Part shown: positions 33,102 through 44,188 of the stretch, piece by piece
How the letters are laid out: each line of letters begins with the position of its first letter
How positions within the stretch are numbered: the stretch's first letter is position 1
Source of the DNA: Aquanectria penicillioides
Taxonomy: Eukaryota > Ascomycota > Sordariomycetes > Hypocreales > Nectriaceae
Length of the DNA: 64,000 bases
Assembly: GCA_003415625.1 (NCBI GenBank)
Contig: PYIU01000001.1
Span: 3,968,746 to 4,032,745 of the forward strand
Reading direction: 5' to 3'
The notes under the pieces: model-generated
Databases searched by the model: none
The model's input: only the letters and a program-made list of their open reading frames with translations
Told to the model about the DNA's origin: nothing
Translations under genes and position numbers: made by a program

Positions 33102-34812
33102 GGTGCACGCTGCAGACGGGCAACTGAGCCTAGTCAGAGACGTCAATGGCAATGCTGTTGTTCTGTGATATTGCGGACAGAAAGAAAGCTTCTGAGCTGG
33201 GTTTGCCCTCGCTAATCCAGCCCGAAAAATCTCGTCTTCTTATATCTATCTCGATGTTCGGTCGGGGAACCGAGCCATCCCTGTCAGATCGGTTCGGTAA
33301 AGGTACCCCAGCAAAATGCGGGGGACTGGCTTCGGTTCGTTGGGTTGGCATTTGCTGCGCTGTCGTTGGCCAATTCGGGTTGGAGATACGCTAACATTTC
33401 CCAATTGACGTTGGCGTCTTTCGTCTTACCACGGCAATGGGCTGGACCAAAGTCTACGGCCGCCTCCTCTTCGGGGATCAGAATGGAGTTTGCCATTCCG
33501 AGGTGGGGGTGGGGTTGCACTTTTCAGCTGGAGCTGGTCAGTATTCCTCTGACTTGTTGAAGATGTACCAGCATTGCTGTGACTTGGCTTGGTTGAGGTC
33601 CTCGTCTAGAACCTCGGGGATCCCAGGCTCTCGTACATCTATTCATTGCATACCTAGCACCTGAGAGGCCAAGTGCCGAACTTGGTGAAGGACGGGAGGG
33701 TAGATCATGGTCTGGTTCGGTACGGCTGGAGCTACCCCAAGACTACCCCAACAGGTTTTTGGGGGCTTACATTACATGGTGTATCAATTCCGAGAAAGCA
33801 TTCGCGGCCACTGGCTCTTTGCGGACATGAAAACGGAAGATTGTTATGGGGTTTCTGGACTACACGGTACCGAAGCGGACTTCTGCCCACGTAACACTTT
33901 TGTAGCCCTCCCTAGGCTGTGACATATTCAGTATCGATCTCCTCTTATAGTCTGTCAACATAATCGTGCAATATATTTGGTTGTCACAAAGTAGTTCTGA
34001 TCTCTAGTAATTCGCTGCTACTCATTCATAATCAGTGTCTCTGCATCAACAAAGACTTGATTTAGAAGCTTCAGGAAGTTCGCCAGCAAAATATCTTGAG
34101 TTGTTAATCGCACAACTATTTGGAGTCTGCTAATCCAAACCCACAAAACGACTTTGTTGGACCAGTGTTCTATGACGGGTGAATCTCATAGGATGGGTCC
34201 ATGAGGTGGTCGTCGCAAATTAGCTTTCGATGTGTCTTGTAACTTGTGACACAAAGTTGGTTGTCACGAAAGCCCCGAGACCCAAAACTCGCGGTTCTTC
34301 CAAGTATCTACGTCATTCAAATCCGTAAATAATTTTCGCAAACGGATGCTTTCCTCACTCAAGCAATTCTGATCTACAAATTTTCTTTTCAAATTCGAAG
34401 CATAGGGTTGAGCCTCCATATTCGACATTCCTATCCAGACACAGCTTACAAAACACTCAATTGTATAACCTCCCCATGCACACTACCTCACAATATCCAA
34501 CCCTCTCTCAACCTGTTCAAATATTCGTACTTAAGGCATTCCAATAGATATTGTATCATTCTTATACATATTTGTAGCGAGGCGAAGCCCGAAGCGGTGA
34601 GTAATGAGTGAACCAATCACCGTCACATATTGCGTAGCTGGCAGGACCCTTGGGGATCTGCCTCCCCGCCACTCAGCCGTGAGAGCTGGCAGATGATTGA
34701 AAGGCAATTCTGAAATTCGGTTCTCAGTTTTCACAATTTCCCTTTGAATTGTGCACCCCAAGATTCGAATCCTGCCACATACCATCTTCTAACCCTAGGA
34801 GGATTCCCCGCC
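33102..34812. other. MFS promoter and unassigned DNA
   Basis: The proximal 600 bp hold CGGTTCGG at 33290-33297 plus variants (TTCGGTTCG at 33331, TGGTTCGG near 33711, GATGTTCGGTCGG). The distal part is AT-rich without a recognisable gene. Confidence 0.5.
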
Positions 34813-36440
34813 ATGGCTGAAGCCATCGGTCTGGCTGCGAGCATTGTCTCAGTCATCAAATTATCCGCAAAGGTCACCGCGTCGCGCCTAGAATACTCTA
34901 GCGCCGTTAAAGATGCTGGAAACGATATCGCACGCCTGCGAAATTGAGTGAGCAGTCTTGCCACCGTACTACGAGGTGTTCAGAGTCTTATTGAAGGTTT
35001 AAATGGACAATCGCTCTCCACGTTGAAGGAACTCTTTGATTCCCTTCATGGCTGCTCCACCGAGCTGGCATCGGTTCAGACTAGGCTAGATCCTCTCAAA
35101 TCTTGTAATCCAATTCCCCGTATTAGATTTCGTGCTCACAAGTGGCCTTTCGATAGCAAAGATGTTAGCCGCATAATGGCTAATCTCGAACATCATGGGC
35201 AGACCATCACTCTTGGTCTTCAGGTTGACCAAACGTGAGCCCATATCCTGTCAATTCTATGCATGATCTTTGCCAATGATTCTCATTGTTGTTGTTTTAG
35301 AAACCACCTTTTCAACATCATACAATAGATCGAAGGTGGCGCTCTTGAAAGAAAAGTTGGTGCATCAGACCCTCCAAAGCCCTGCTTCAGCGTACCATTT
35401 GACCCTGACCCTGATTTTTTTTATCGGCCGGATGTTATGTAGTGGCTTAAGGAGCGATACAAAGCTCTTCATATTCGTATGGCTCTCACTAGTCTAGGAG
35501 GATTCGGGTATGAAACCCTCAAGTTTGAGAATTGTCTCCCAGGTGCCCAAAGTGCTAACGCACTAAAGCAAATCCCAGATCGCAATTCAATTCGCTCACC
35601 ACATCTACAACACGAACCCAGAATGTAACATCTTCTAGGTATACTCTACTTCAAAGTCTAGATTTGAAGAGGCGTACCGAGCCATTGCCGACAGACTACG
35701 GTTACCTCGAAACGAGCCGGGCGTCGACATACTCTATTAGTTCGGGATTGGCTATAGGGAGATTATATCGGGCCATCTTGGATAGTGCTGACAATGTTGA
35801 TGTTTTTTTATCCCAACTCTCACGGAGGAAGGGACGACTCACCCCTTCTAACGTACACTAGTTTATCCACGCCTAATACACAACGCCCACATGCTTCGTT
35901 TCTCCCTAAGCATCGCAACGGAACTATTATAATTACTTCTCGCAGCCTGGACGCATCTTAAGGGCTGACAGCCAGTTCCAAGTCTAGTTATAGGATCTCA
36001 TCAAAGGATAAAGCTGAAGCCCTGCTGCTTTTGTGCAACGAACTAGACGGAACCTTCGATGAAGGTCAAGCCGAGAATCTATTGTCTGAACTAGATTATA
36101 TCCCACTGGCTATCATCAAGCAGCGGCGTGTAAAGAAATACCTGGATGGCCCCTTGAGGAACGAAAAGAGGAAGGAAAGCCTTCTGAGTAGCAATATGGG
36201 ATATCCTCGACGAGATGAGACTATTTCAAATTCTGTCGTTGTGACATTTCAAGTCACATTTGACCAAATAAGATGTGAACGACCATCGGCTATTGGTTTG
36301 CTTTCATATGCAAGTTTTTTTTAACGCGCAGGCAATACCCGCCTATATTCTTTCTGAGTACAGGGACGTCAAGATTGAAGATGATGAGTTGAGGGAAAAT
36401 ATCCAAGACGTCGATTACGATGATGAATTTGAAGATTGAT
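34813..36440 (+). pseudogene. Decayed NB-ARC STAND (fungal NLR-like) gene
   Basis: A start at 34813 reads MAEAIGLAASIVSVIKLSAK, the typical fungal STAND N-terminal domain. A TGA at 34945 interrupts it just before VSSLATVLRGVQSLIEG. Similarity continues through HGQTITLGLQVDQT, a plausible intron (about 35235-35300), FDPDPDF, WLKERYKALHIRMALTSLGG, DNADNVDVFLSQL (Walker-B region, shifted frame), GTIIITSRSLDASL and ELDYIPLAI. Several stops (TAG, TGA) and frame changes lie between these blocks, and the 3' repeats are absent. Some stops look like CAG or TGG to TAG changes, compatible with C:G to T:A decay. Family position follows NB-ARC/TPR proteins of ascomycetes. I do not reconstruct the protein. 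Confidence 0.7.
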
Positions 36441-37550
36441 CTCGATATCCTTCATTGTAGTGATAGCAATGCACAACAATGGAAGATTATAGATCTGGCA
36501 GCCAGATTCAAATAGTATGTTAGATGATATTTCCCGGAAACTTGTGGGCTGATCCAAAACCCTAGAACACAGTTTCGCTTCTGTGCCAAGCTCATCAATC
36601 GGAGTTGACCATTGCTTGCATTGGCATCCGGGTATGGCACGTCGATCAGGTTTATCGCAATTCATGATTTGGTAATTTTAAAATTCTTCATCTTTCCTTC
36701 AATGGAAATCGATTAGAAATTACATTGAGGGAAATAGAAGTTACGAACGAAGCCCTCGGTAAATTGTGTGTCCCGAAACAAGTATGAAGTTCGGGACCCG
36801 TAAGGACTGGGGTCCCAATCCAACCCGAGAAACTGTTCCGAAACCAATGAATTACTCCCAGTAAAGGCCTCAAAGGCAGCATCAGGGGCCGCAGTAGAAT
36901 TTGTCCAAATCTGTACGGATAGCCACGTGGAGTCGTCAGGGGCAGTTGATACTGGCCAGTCACCGGGTTTGCCCGCTCCCGTCATCTCAATTGGAATGGC
37001 GGTGGCGTAGGCGATCTCTAGATTCAGAGATCGGTTAGATAGAAATTGATCAATTGGGTAGTTTTCCGGGATCTTTCGTCGGTCAAGATCTCGAATTGAA
37101 GATGGATTGTGGTTCTGATAAGGATGCTGAGACGTGGGTTCGCATTCGGGTCAGGGATAGGTGGGTCTCGTATTCGCGTCGACATGGTTCCTGGACCCCG
37201 ATAACACACAAGAGCCAGCCATTTTTCTTGTTCGTGTTCGCATTTGCGGCTTTGAGAGCTCTCATACTCCGACCATTTCAATCTCTGTAGGATCCAGTCT
37301 GGATATCCGGTTCAATGATGTGCTTGAGATAGCAATTGGTAAGCCAACGTGGAGTTTGGGTTGTTGCCAAGCTTCGACGCGGGAAACTCCAACTCTCCGA
37401 CACAAACATCGTATTAAAGGACTTCGTCCTCTTGCTAAAAAAAAATGCGAAACCGCAAATCAGAGTCTCAACTTCTATTTATCTCTTCATTGTTCTTGTA
37501 TACTTATAGAAACGCCATCCTTTCTGAAAACGCTGCATCAAACCATCACA
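36441..37550. other. Intergenic with a possible small minus-strand gene remnant
   Basis: A minus-strand frame at 36713-36985 reads protein-like (DSTWLSVQIWTNSTAAPDAA; ending FYFPQCNF). It lacks a supported start and I recognise no family. The plus-strand Erg6 promoter occupies the last few hundred bases. Confidence 0.35.
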
Positions 37551-38817
37551 ATGTCGAGCTCGGAACTGATCTCTTACGATGAGGCCAAAAACTCCGCCTT
37601 TGACAAAGTCCTTCACCGACAATCAAAGGATTCGAAAGGTGGAATCAGTTCCATGATTAAGAAGGACAATGCAGCCCACGTTGCAGCTGTCGATGAGTAC
37701 TTCCAATACTGGGACAACAAGAAGGCCGAGGACGAGGTGGAGGCCACTCGACAGGAACGAACAGACAACTATGCAAGCCTCACAAGACAGTAGGTTTCAA
37801 AAACTTCATTTGACCTAAAGAATCAACTGACAAAACTCGTGGTTCAGATACTACAACCTAGCCACCGATTTGTACGAGTATGGATGGAGCCAATCCTTCC
37901 ACTTCTGCCGCTTTGCCTACGGGGAGACATTTCATCGCGCCATTGCCCGTCACGAACACTACCTGGCACACAATATCGGCATCAAGCCAAACATGAAGGT
38001 TCTCGACGTGGGATGTGGTGTCGGTGGACCGGCTCGAGAGATTGTCAAGTTCACTGGTGCTCATGTCACGGGCCTGAACATCAATGAGTACCAAGTCGGA
38101 CGTGCTACAAACTACGCGGCCCGAGAAGGGCTCTCTCATAAGCTTAAATTCGTGCAAGGAGATTTCATGGTATGTCTGTTCAGGAAAAGATATTGAGGCC
38201 GTTCAGAAAGCTAAACAGTTGATGTATAGAAAATGCCATTCCCCGATAACTCGTTCGACGCCGTTTACGCAATCGAAGCGACCGTACATGCTCCTTCATT
38301 AAAGGGCGTCTACAGCGAAATTCTTCGTGTTTTGAAGCCAGGCGGCGTGTTTGGAGTTTACGAGTGGCTGATGACTGAGGAATATGATAACAACAACCTA
38401 GAGCACCGCCGAATCCGACTCGCCATCGAACAAGGCGACGGCATTGCTCAGATGTTTAAGATTTCACATGGAGTCAACGCTATGAAGGACGCGGGCTTCG
38501 AACTTCAAATCAATGAGGACTTGGCAGCCGAGGACGATGGCCCCGCCCCCTGGTACTGGCCGCTGGGCAGCAACTTGGCATACGCGCAGACACTAGGCGA
38601 CTTATTCACCGTTCTCCGAATGAACAGGTGGGCCCGAGTGGTGATGCACAACATGTTTAGCGTCATGGAAGTCGCTCGTATTGCGCCCGCGGGCACGAGG
38701 AAGACTGCTGAGAGTCTTGCTTCGGCCGCGGACGCGTTGGTGGAAGGCGGCAGGCGGAAGTTGTTTACGCCGATGTATCTTATGGTTGGAAGGAAGCCTG
38801 TTGCTGACGAGGAATAA
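37551..38817 (+). CDS. erg6: Sterol 24-C-methyltransferase
   Basis: Model join(37551..37789,37848..38169,38230..38817), 382 aa, matching yeast Erg6 (383 aa). The start is [20 protein letters not shown]. Conserved blocks: [19 protein letters not shown] (sterol-binding region), [15 protein letters not shown] (SAM motif I), [25 protein letters not shown] and [16 protein letters not shown]. The two introns (58 and 60 nt) fall in phase. The enzyme transfers a methyl group from S-adenosylmethionine to C-24 of zymosterol or lanosterol in ergosterol synthesis, acting at the ER or lipid droplets. Whether this is the only Erg6 copy of the genome cannot be seen. Confidence 0.95.
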
Positions 38818-39609
38818 TTAGAGAGGCTGAGGCTATGGCATCTCGGATTCACATGTATCCGGCTAGGTAGGTTGTCATCATGGGGAAACACGCGTCAATG
38901 AAAAGAAACCGCACTAGGGGGTCACCCAAGCAGGCATTGAGAAGCTTCGTGTAAGTTCAGAGCAATTAGCCTACAAAAGAGCGGTTACACTCTTCTAGGC
39001 AACGGTAGAAAGTCCGTGAAGTTCGAATAAATCAATCATCATCACATAAGCTGTTGGTCACGAAGAATCAATGGGCAAGCCGCAGGGTAGCGGGCGTCGA
39101 CAGAACAGTATAGGGTAGCAGAGTCGGGCACGGACAGTTGTGCATGTTGATTACATCACCATTCAACCCATGACGAGACTGCGCAATGGTCCCCCGCACT
39201 GGTTGACGTAGACAGTAGACAAGGTGGCAACGGTGCTGATCGAGATTCGAGGAGGATGGATCGGCTTTTACAAATCAAGTGCAACACAAAAGGTTTGGTC
39301 CGGGTCTGTCGGCTTCATCCGAGCAGCGACGAGGGCTGGCAGACCTGGCCATCCCCAGCCACATTGTGTCCCCTTTGCTTTACCTATCTGTCACTTAACG
39401 GACTAGCGCCGAAAAAAAAGGGAGAGATGCGCAGGGCAGGGCATGGGAGTGCACGGGGGTTCGTTGGGGGAGGTTCTTTTTTAGACGGATTCCACATGTC
39501 TCGACACGACTTGGCAGGGAGGCGGAGTCATCGGGGACCTCCACCCGGAAGTTGAGGTATCCGGATCCAAAGTGCTAATTCCGTCGGCCATAGAAGTCAT
39601 GCCGATGAG

Positions 39610-39627
39610 GATGATGATGATGATGAT
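39610..39627. repeat. (GAT)6 trinucleotide repeat
   Basis: Perfect repeat followed by scattered GATGAT blocks to about 39730 in non-coding DNA. Confidence 0.85.
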
Positions 39628-40369
39628 CGGGTCAATGATGAAGGGAAGGATGATGAGGATGCTGATGGGGATTCAGCCTTGGGGAGAGGAAAGAGCGGGA
39701 AAACAGGTGGGCCAGCGTGATGATGATAATGCCCAGAAGCACACTCACACGCAAAATCACTCTTCAACATGGTCTCTTTTCAGCCCTAGCGGGTGTTGCA
39801 TCGGCGACCAGCGGGGGAGCCGGGTCCCCTAACCAGTCGCATTGGCTCTGCAGAGATTTGGTGGACAGTGTTTACATGACCAGACAACGACAAGGACAGA
39901 CAGCGGCAGGGACAGCAGATGGACCCCGGCACTGCGGGCGGCAGAGCGGTCCAAGGCTGGCCCACGCTCACCGATATCTGCTGCACAGTACGGCATCGTC
40001 TGTAATGCGACTCTGGTGCTCCATCTGGTGTGCGCATGGCAGATTCCAGCTTGCAGCACTGGAGACGCAGGCCCCGAAAAGGCGGAAAAGCCATCATCGA
40101 CGCGCGAGAGTCCGTCAAGGGCTCCCGTGGCTCGCAGGCACGCTAACAGTCCCGGAAGCCAGAGTTGCAGGTGGCTCAGCCACTTGGCGCGAAGCGAGCA
40201 CCGCACCGCACCGCAATGGCCCGCAAAGATCGCTGGGCATGGCTGGTCTAACGCTTCCTTGAGAGCTCAAGTGCGTGGCACCGTGGCGGTTGCTGGCATC
40301 TCACGTCATCGGCTGCCCCGTGGCGTCGGGGTTTGTCATGGATGAGCGCCCCGCGTGGACGGTGCATCC

Positions 40370-40409
40370 ACGCACCCACGCACCCACGCACCCACGCACC
40401 CACGCACCC
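40370..40409. repeat. Minisatellite, five perfect copies of ACGCACCC
   Basis: Five head-to-tail 8-bp units in non-coding DNA upstream of the DUF7053 gene, trailing into ACCCACACC. Confidence 0.9.
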
Positions 40410-41012
40410 ACCCACACCAATGCAACTAGAAACAGGTCGCTGTGTAAGGTAGAGAGCGCACATTTTTGCGCAAAAGCAATGCGCAGCAAAGCAGAGCACG
40501 CCAAAAACTGGCCCAGCACCCAAATGGCGGATCCTCCTGGGACCTGGCATCCTGGTCGGGTTTCGCGCGATCGGCGAGTGGGCGGAGGCGCGGAGGGGAC
40601 GGGAAAACGCTTGCGACACCCTCCATGATCTTTGGAATAAAACTAAACCTCCTCCCACCCGTCCTTGCTCTCGATTCGTGTTTCCTACTTCTATATAATC
40701 TCGCTCCAGCTTTGCACAGAGCCGAAACCGTCCGGCCAGCGACTCTACCCCGGTCGCCCTTGCCTCAGACCCAACAGAAATCTAATCTAGACTGGGCGCT
40801 CTCATATTAGCGGCTAGAGTTTAGTGACATCTGCGTTACTCCAACCAGCCCAAGCCACCCCCGAGAGCGGCAAAACGTCAAACGTCGCCTTGAAACGAGC
40901 GCCTTTGCTCATCAAACCAGCCGCGCAGCAGGCAAACGAAGCCGACGAAACGAAACGAAACGAACCTAGAAATCGACACAAAATAATCAGAAACAAACGT
41001 CTCGCCGCCAAG

Positions 41013-42127
41013 ATGCTTCGCAAGAAGGAAACCATGACCATTATCACGCCCATCCCGGGCTTCATCCCCCGCCAGCTCGCCATCGATATCCTTCACTCTC
41101 ACAGCGAGGTCATCACTCTCAACCCCCTCGTCCTTGATCACAAGCCCATCCCCGCGCCGCGCAATGCCGCCGCCGACGAGTACTACTCTACCTGGTATGA
41201 AATCACTGAGCGCATCCAGTATATCCCCGGCACCGGCAAGATCGGCTCCGGAAAGATCAACTTCAACGGATGCTTCCACAACATGCCGTGGGGTCTGCAG
41301 ACGCACATCTACGCGCCCATGAACATCGACATGCGCAACCGCTATCGGGTCCAAGGAAACCAACCCGGCTTTGAGCTCCCAGAGCTGCCCGAGATTGGCC
41401 TCGAAGCGCTTGGTGCCCCCAAGGATGGCCTGTATCTCCGCGAGGACATTGACATCAAGTGCAACATTACCATGATGTCGTTTGTCAAGGCTGAGATGAA
41501 GAAGGCCAGCAAGGAGATGGTGGGTCGCATGATCAAGAAGGCTGAGCTCCTCGATGCCGGCATCCTCAAAGCCATGTTCCAGGATGGAAAGCTCAAGACC
41601 TTTAACCCTGCCGATCGCTCCGATGCGACTACCCAGCAGCTGCTGAGGCAGTCCACAATGCAACCCGAGGCCTTCAGTCCCGGGCCTGGCCCGGCAAGCC
41701 CAAGCTTGCCATACCAGCATCCTGCGCACTCTCCCGGTTTCAGCCAGTTTTCTCGACCGGCAACCAGTTCGTCGCAGGGCGGGTACCCGAGCCCGTATCT
41801 CAACCAGCACACTCCGCCTCCCCAGAACCCGCATGCTCCTCCTGTACCCCAAAGCCCCAGACACAAATGATGCCCATGGAGCTTCCCGGAGACTACTACC
41901 ACCCAGCCTCGTCTCGCTCTCCAAGCTTGCGCCAGTCGCATCCTAGCCCCGGCTATCGCAACTCGCTCCCGTCACAGCCGCACTCACCGGACCCTCGCTG
42001 GTCTCACCCATCTCACCAGCCTCCCCCTGGCTACGCCGTCCCGGCACCCGCCCAGCAAGGCTTCACTGCTGAGCTAGCAGCGAATAACGAGATGACCCAA
42101 GTGCACCACACGGATCGAAAGTACTGA
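41013..42127 (+). CDS. DUF7053-domain protein with an apparent 1-nt frameshift
   Basis: The start at 41013 reads MLRKKETMTIITPIPGFIPR, the conserved DUF7053 opening. Further family blocks are STWYEITERIQYIPG, NGCFHNMPWGLQTHIYAP, DIKCNITMMSFVKAEMKKA and DGKLKTFNP. A Pro/Ser/Gln-rich tail reaches PQSPRH and a stop at 41868-41870. The +2 frame continues immediately with MMPMELPGDYYHP.. to a stop at 42127, and this looks like the true C-terminus (full length about 371 aa). One base appears missing between 41864 and 41865; no phase-compatible intron was found. It could be an assembly error or a real truncation to 285 aa. Function of DUF7053 is unknown. Confidence 0.75.
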
Positions 42128-42723
42128 GCGAAGGTTTCGGCTCTTCAGCGATGGCGTAGCCTGCACCTGAGGAATGAAAAGAGCGTTGGAAGTCAGCTAT
42201 GCTACTGAGGTGCTCCACAGGATGATGGATGGCCTATTAATGATGGGATGATGATAAAACGGTTTAGGCGTTGAAGGGATTTTCTGGATACTGTATGCTT
42301 TGGTACTCTATACCCGACTATTGTTCAAGACATAATGTCATCTCTTTTGTTTTTTTTTCAGTACAAACAAACATCTCGCCTCGTGAATGGTCTGATTGAG
42401 GAACAACAATCGAAAACAGACCAACCGTTGTGGCTGTTGTAAACTACTCACCACTTTCTCACAACATTCTCAACGCGTTGGAGTCCTTACTTAAACATCT
42501 CATAGGTTCCAATGTTTTCTTACCTCTCAAACTTTCGCCTCGCTCCATTCATAGTGCTGAATGTGCTGCCCGATTAGCAAACACTAGGTAACCATGGAAA
42601 GTTTGCCGACCATCGACTTCTATTGCTGACAAGAACTAGGAACACTTGTACCGAATTACCTACTTACGCAAAATTTGTCAGACTTCTCTGTGCCTAATCA
42701 CGTCGTTCGAAGGGACACTCGCC
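42128..42723. other. Intergenic, DUF7053 3' flank and next promoter
   Basis: T- and A-rich transcript end (T tract near 42350), then a short promoter. Nothing else seen. Confidence 0.5.
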
Positions 42724-43275
42724 ATGTCAAACGCCGAGGAGGAAGAGGCGCGCAACGGCATGATGGGCGACGCCAATGGCGAAGAAGTGCCAGCGGTTCC
42801 GAAGATGACCATTACCGTCAAGGAAACGATCCGCACCAGCACCTTCCTAGCCGAGCATGAAAGTTGGCTCAAACAACTGCTGGAGTCGGAAAACCCCATC
42901 GAAGACGTTATGCCTCACGTGTTCCGCCACCTCAACAAGGACACGATCCGCGTCTTGCCGAGCAAATACAACCAAAAGCTGTACAAGATTTTCCTCGAAA
43001 TGGGCGACCACGAGAGAAGCACGTGGTGTCTCCAGGAACAGAGGCAGCTGATGGTCACAGAACGAGAGATTTCCCTCCCTACCACGCCAGATCGGAGGTT
43101 CTTCCTGGACATGGTGTCTAAGCTGTGGACGATTGGGCATGTCCTCACTCGCAGAGGCGTGGAGCAGGGCAAGGAAATTGAGCAAATGTCGTGGGATCTT
43201 CAGGCTTTTATGGCTTTTTACGTTCGGCAAAATATCATAGATCGAAACCAACAAAGCCTAGCGACATCGCCCTGA
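42724..43275 (+). CDS. Hypothetical protein, 183 aa
   Basis: Single exon. The start at 42724 (MSNAEEEEARNGMMGDANGE) is chosen because upstream in-frame residues look untranslated. After a short acidic N-terminus the protein is compact and mainly helical by eye (TFLAEHESWLKQLLESENPI, VFRHLNKDTIRVL, KLYKIFLEMGDHE), ending AFYVRQNIIDRNQQS. There is no signal peptide or membrane segment and I recognise no family. Codon use and uninterrupted length make it probably real. Confidence 0.6.
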   Translation: MSNAEEEEARNGMMGDANGEEVPAVPKMTITVKETIRTSTFLAEHESWLKQLLESENPIEDVMPHVFRHLNKDTIRVLPSKYNQKLYKIFLEMGDHERSTWCLQEQRQLMVTEREISLPTTPDRRFFLDMVSKLWTIGHVLTRRGVEQGKEIEQMSWDLQAFMAFYVRQNIIDRNQQSLATSP

Positions 43276-44188
43276 GTGATCTATAGGCTCGATAGGACTC
43301 GAGAGAATTTCTTGCGGACTGAGGAGAGTTCTTAGTCTATGAGCTCGCTGGGGAGGGTCGTTCGGCGGGACAAGAAAATTCCGATAGGGAATGAGGTTTG
43401 TTGGTTGATAAACTGAGAGAATCTAATGGAGGATGGTTTAGGGAGAGGGAATGAGATCAATCTCGCCAGACATGATGATTACGGGAGACACATACCAATT
43501 GACCAGGCCACATACCTGAATGGGATTATGACTGTGAATGAGTCATTTGCTGCTTGCGGACTGTTGTGATTCAAGATTCAACGTTGCACAGATTCAGTTA
43601 CGAATTGAATCCCTAGGAGCGAAGCGAATAACAGTGGAATTTTCGTATGCGCTAGGAACCTAAACTCCGCCATCGCCAGCCAAGCCACGCGTGCTCCACC
43701 TGGTAACCTATCTACAACACGGGATTCGGCATGATCGCGGGGACTTTTCTTCGAGGGCAGCACAAGCTTGTATTTCCTACTCTAGCAAGCAAAATTCCCC
43801 GCCCCCTCAGGCTAAAGACATTGTTGGTTGGTGGGCTTGCGGAGGACAGGCGGAGTTTGGAAGCTGGGTGGCGGTCCGCAAGTGGGCCATCGATTATGAA
43901 TCACGCTCCTAGAGCCGCAAAGTGGCATCAACAGGCAAGGACGAGATATCGGCAATGGTTTTGGATATTCAAATGAATCGGGGTTGGCAAAATTAATCCC
44001 GTGTCATAGCCATGAAGAGCATACTTAAATTCAGATGGAAACCGACGATTGGAGGAGGAAGGAAGAGTGGCAGATACAAGCAGCACGCGGAACAACAGCA
44101 CTGGTTTGCTAGATTCCATTGGGATCATTTGTAACTGCAATCAAAGGAAGCGACGAGGGACATCGAGAAAGAATAAAAGATTTGAGAA
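43276..44188. other. Intergenic
   Basis: About 0.9 kb between two plus-strand genes; only short frames and no motif. The last part is the SDR promoter. Confidence 0.5.

Larger units (their letters stand above)
38818..41012. other. Intergenic with simple repeats; promoter of the DUF7053 gene
   Basis: Unassigned DNA with a (GAT)6 run at 39610-39627, more imperfect GAT/ATG repeats to about 39730, and an 8-bp minisatellite at 40370-40409. A TATA-like stretch (CTATATAATC, about 40690) lies 320 nt before the DUF7053 start. No gene recognised. Confidence 0.55.

Noticed and set aside
34755..34780. tRNA T-arm-like sequence (GATTCGAATC)
   Set aside because: The flanking stem does not pair properly and there is no acceptor stem or A box at the right distance.
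36713..36985. Minus-strand 90-codon protein-like frame
   Set aside because: No supported start, no family and no splice context; mentioned in the intergenic entry only.
40878..41924. Minus-strand frame of 348 codons opposite the DUF7053 gene
   Set aside because: Mirror frame of a GC-rich coding exon; the plus strand carries clear family motifs.
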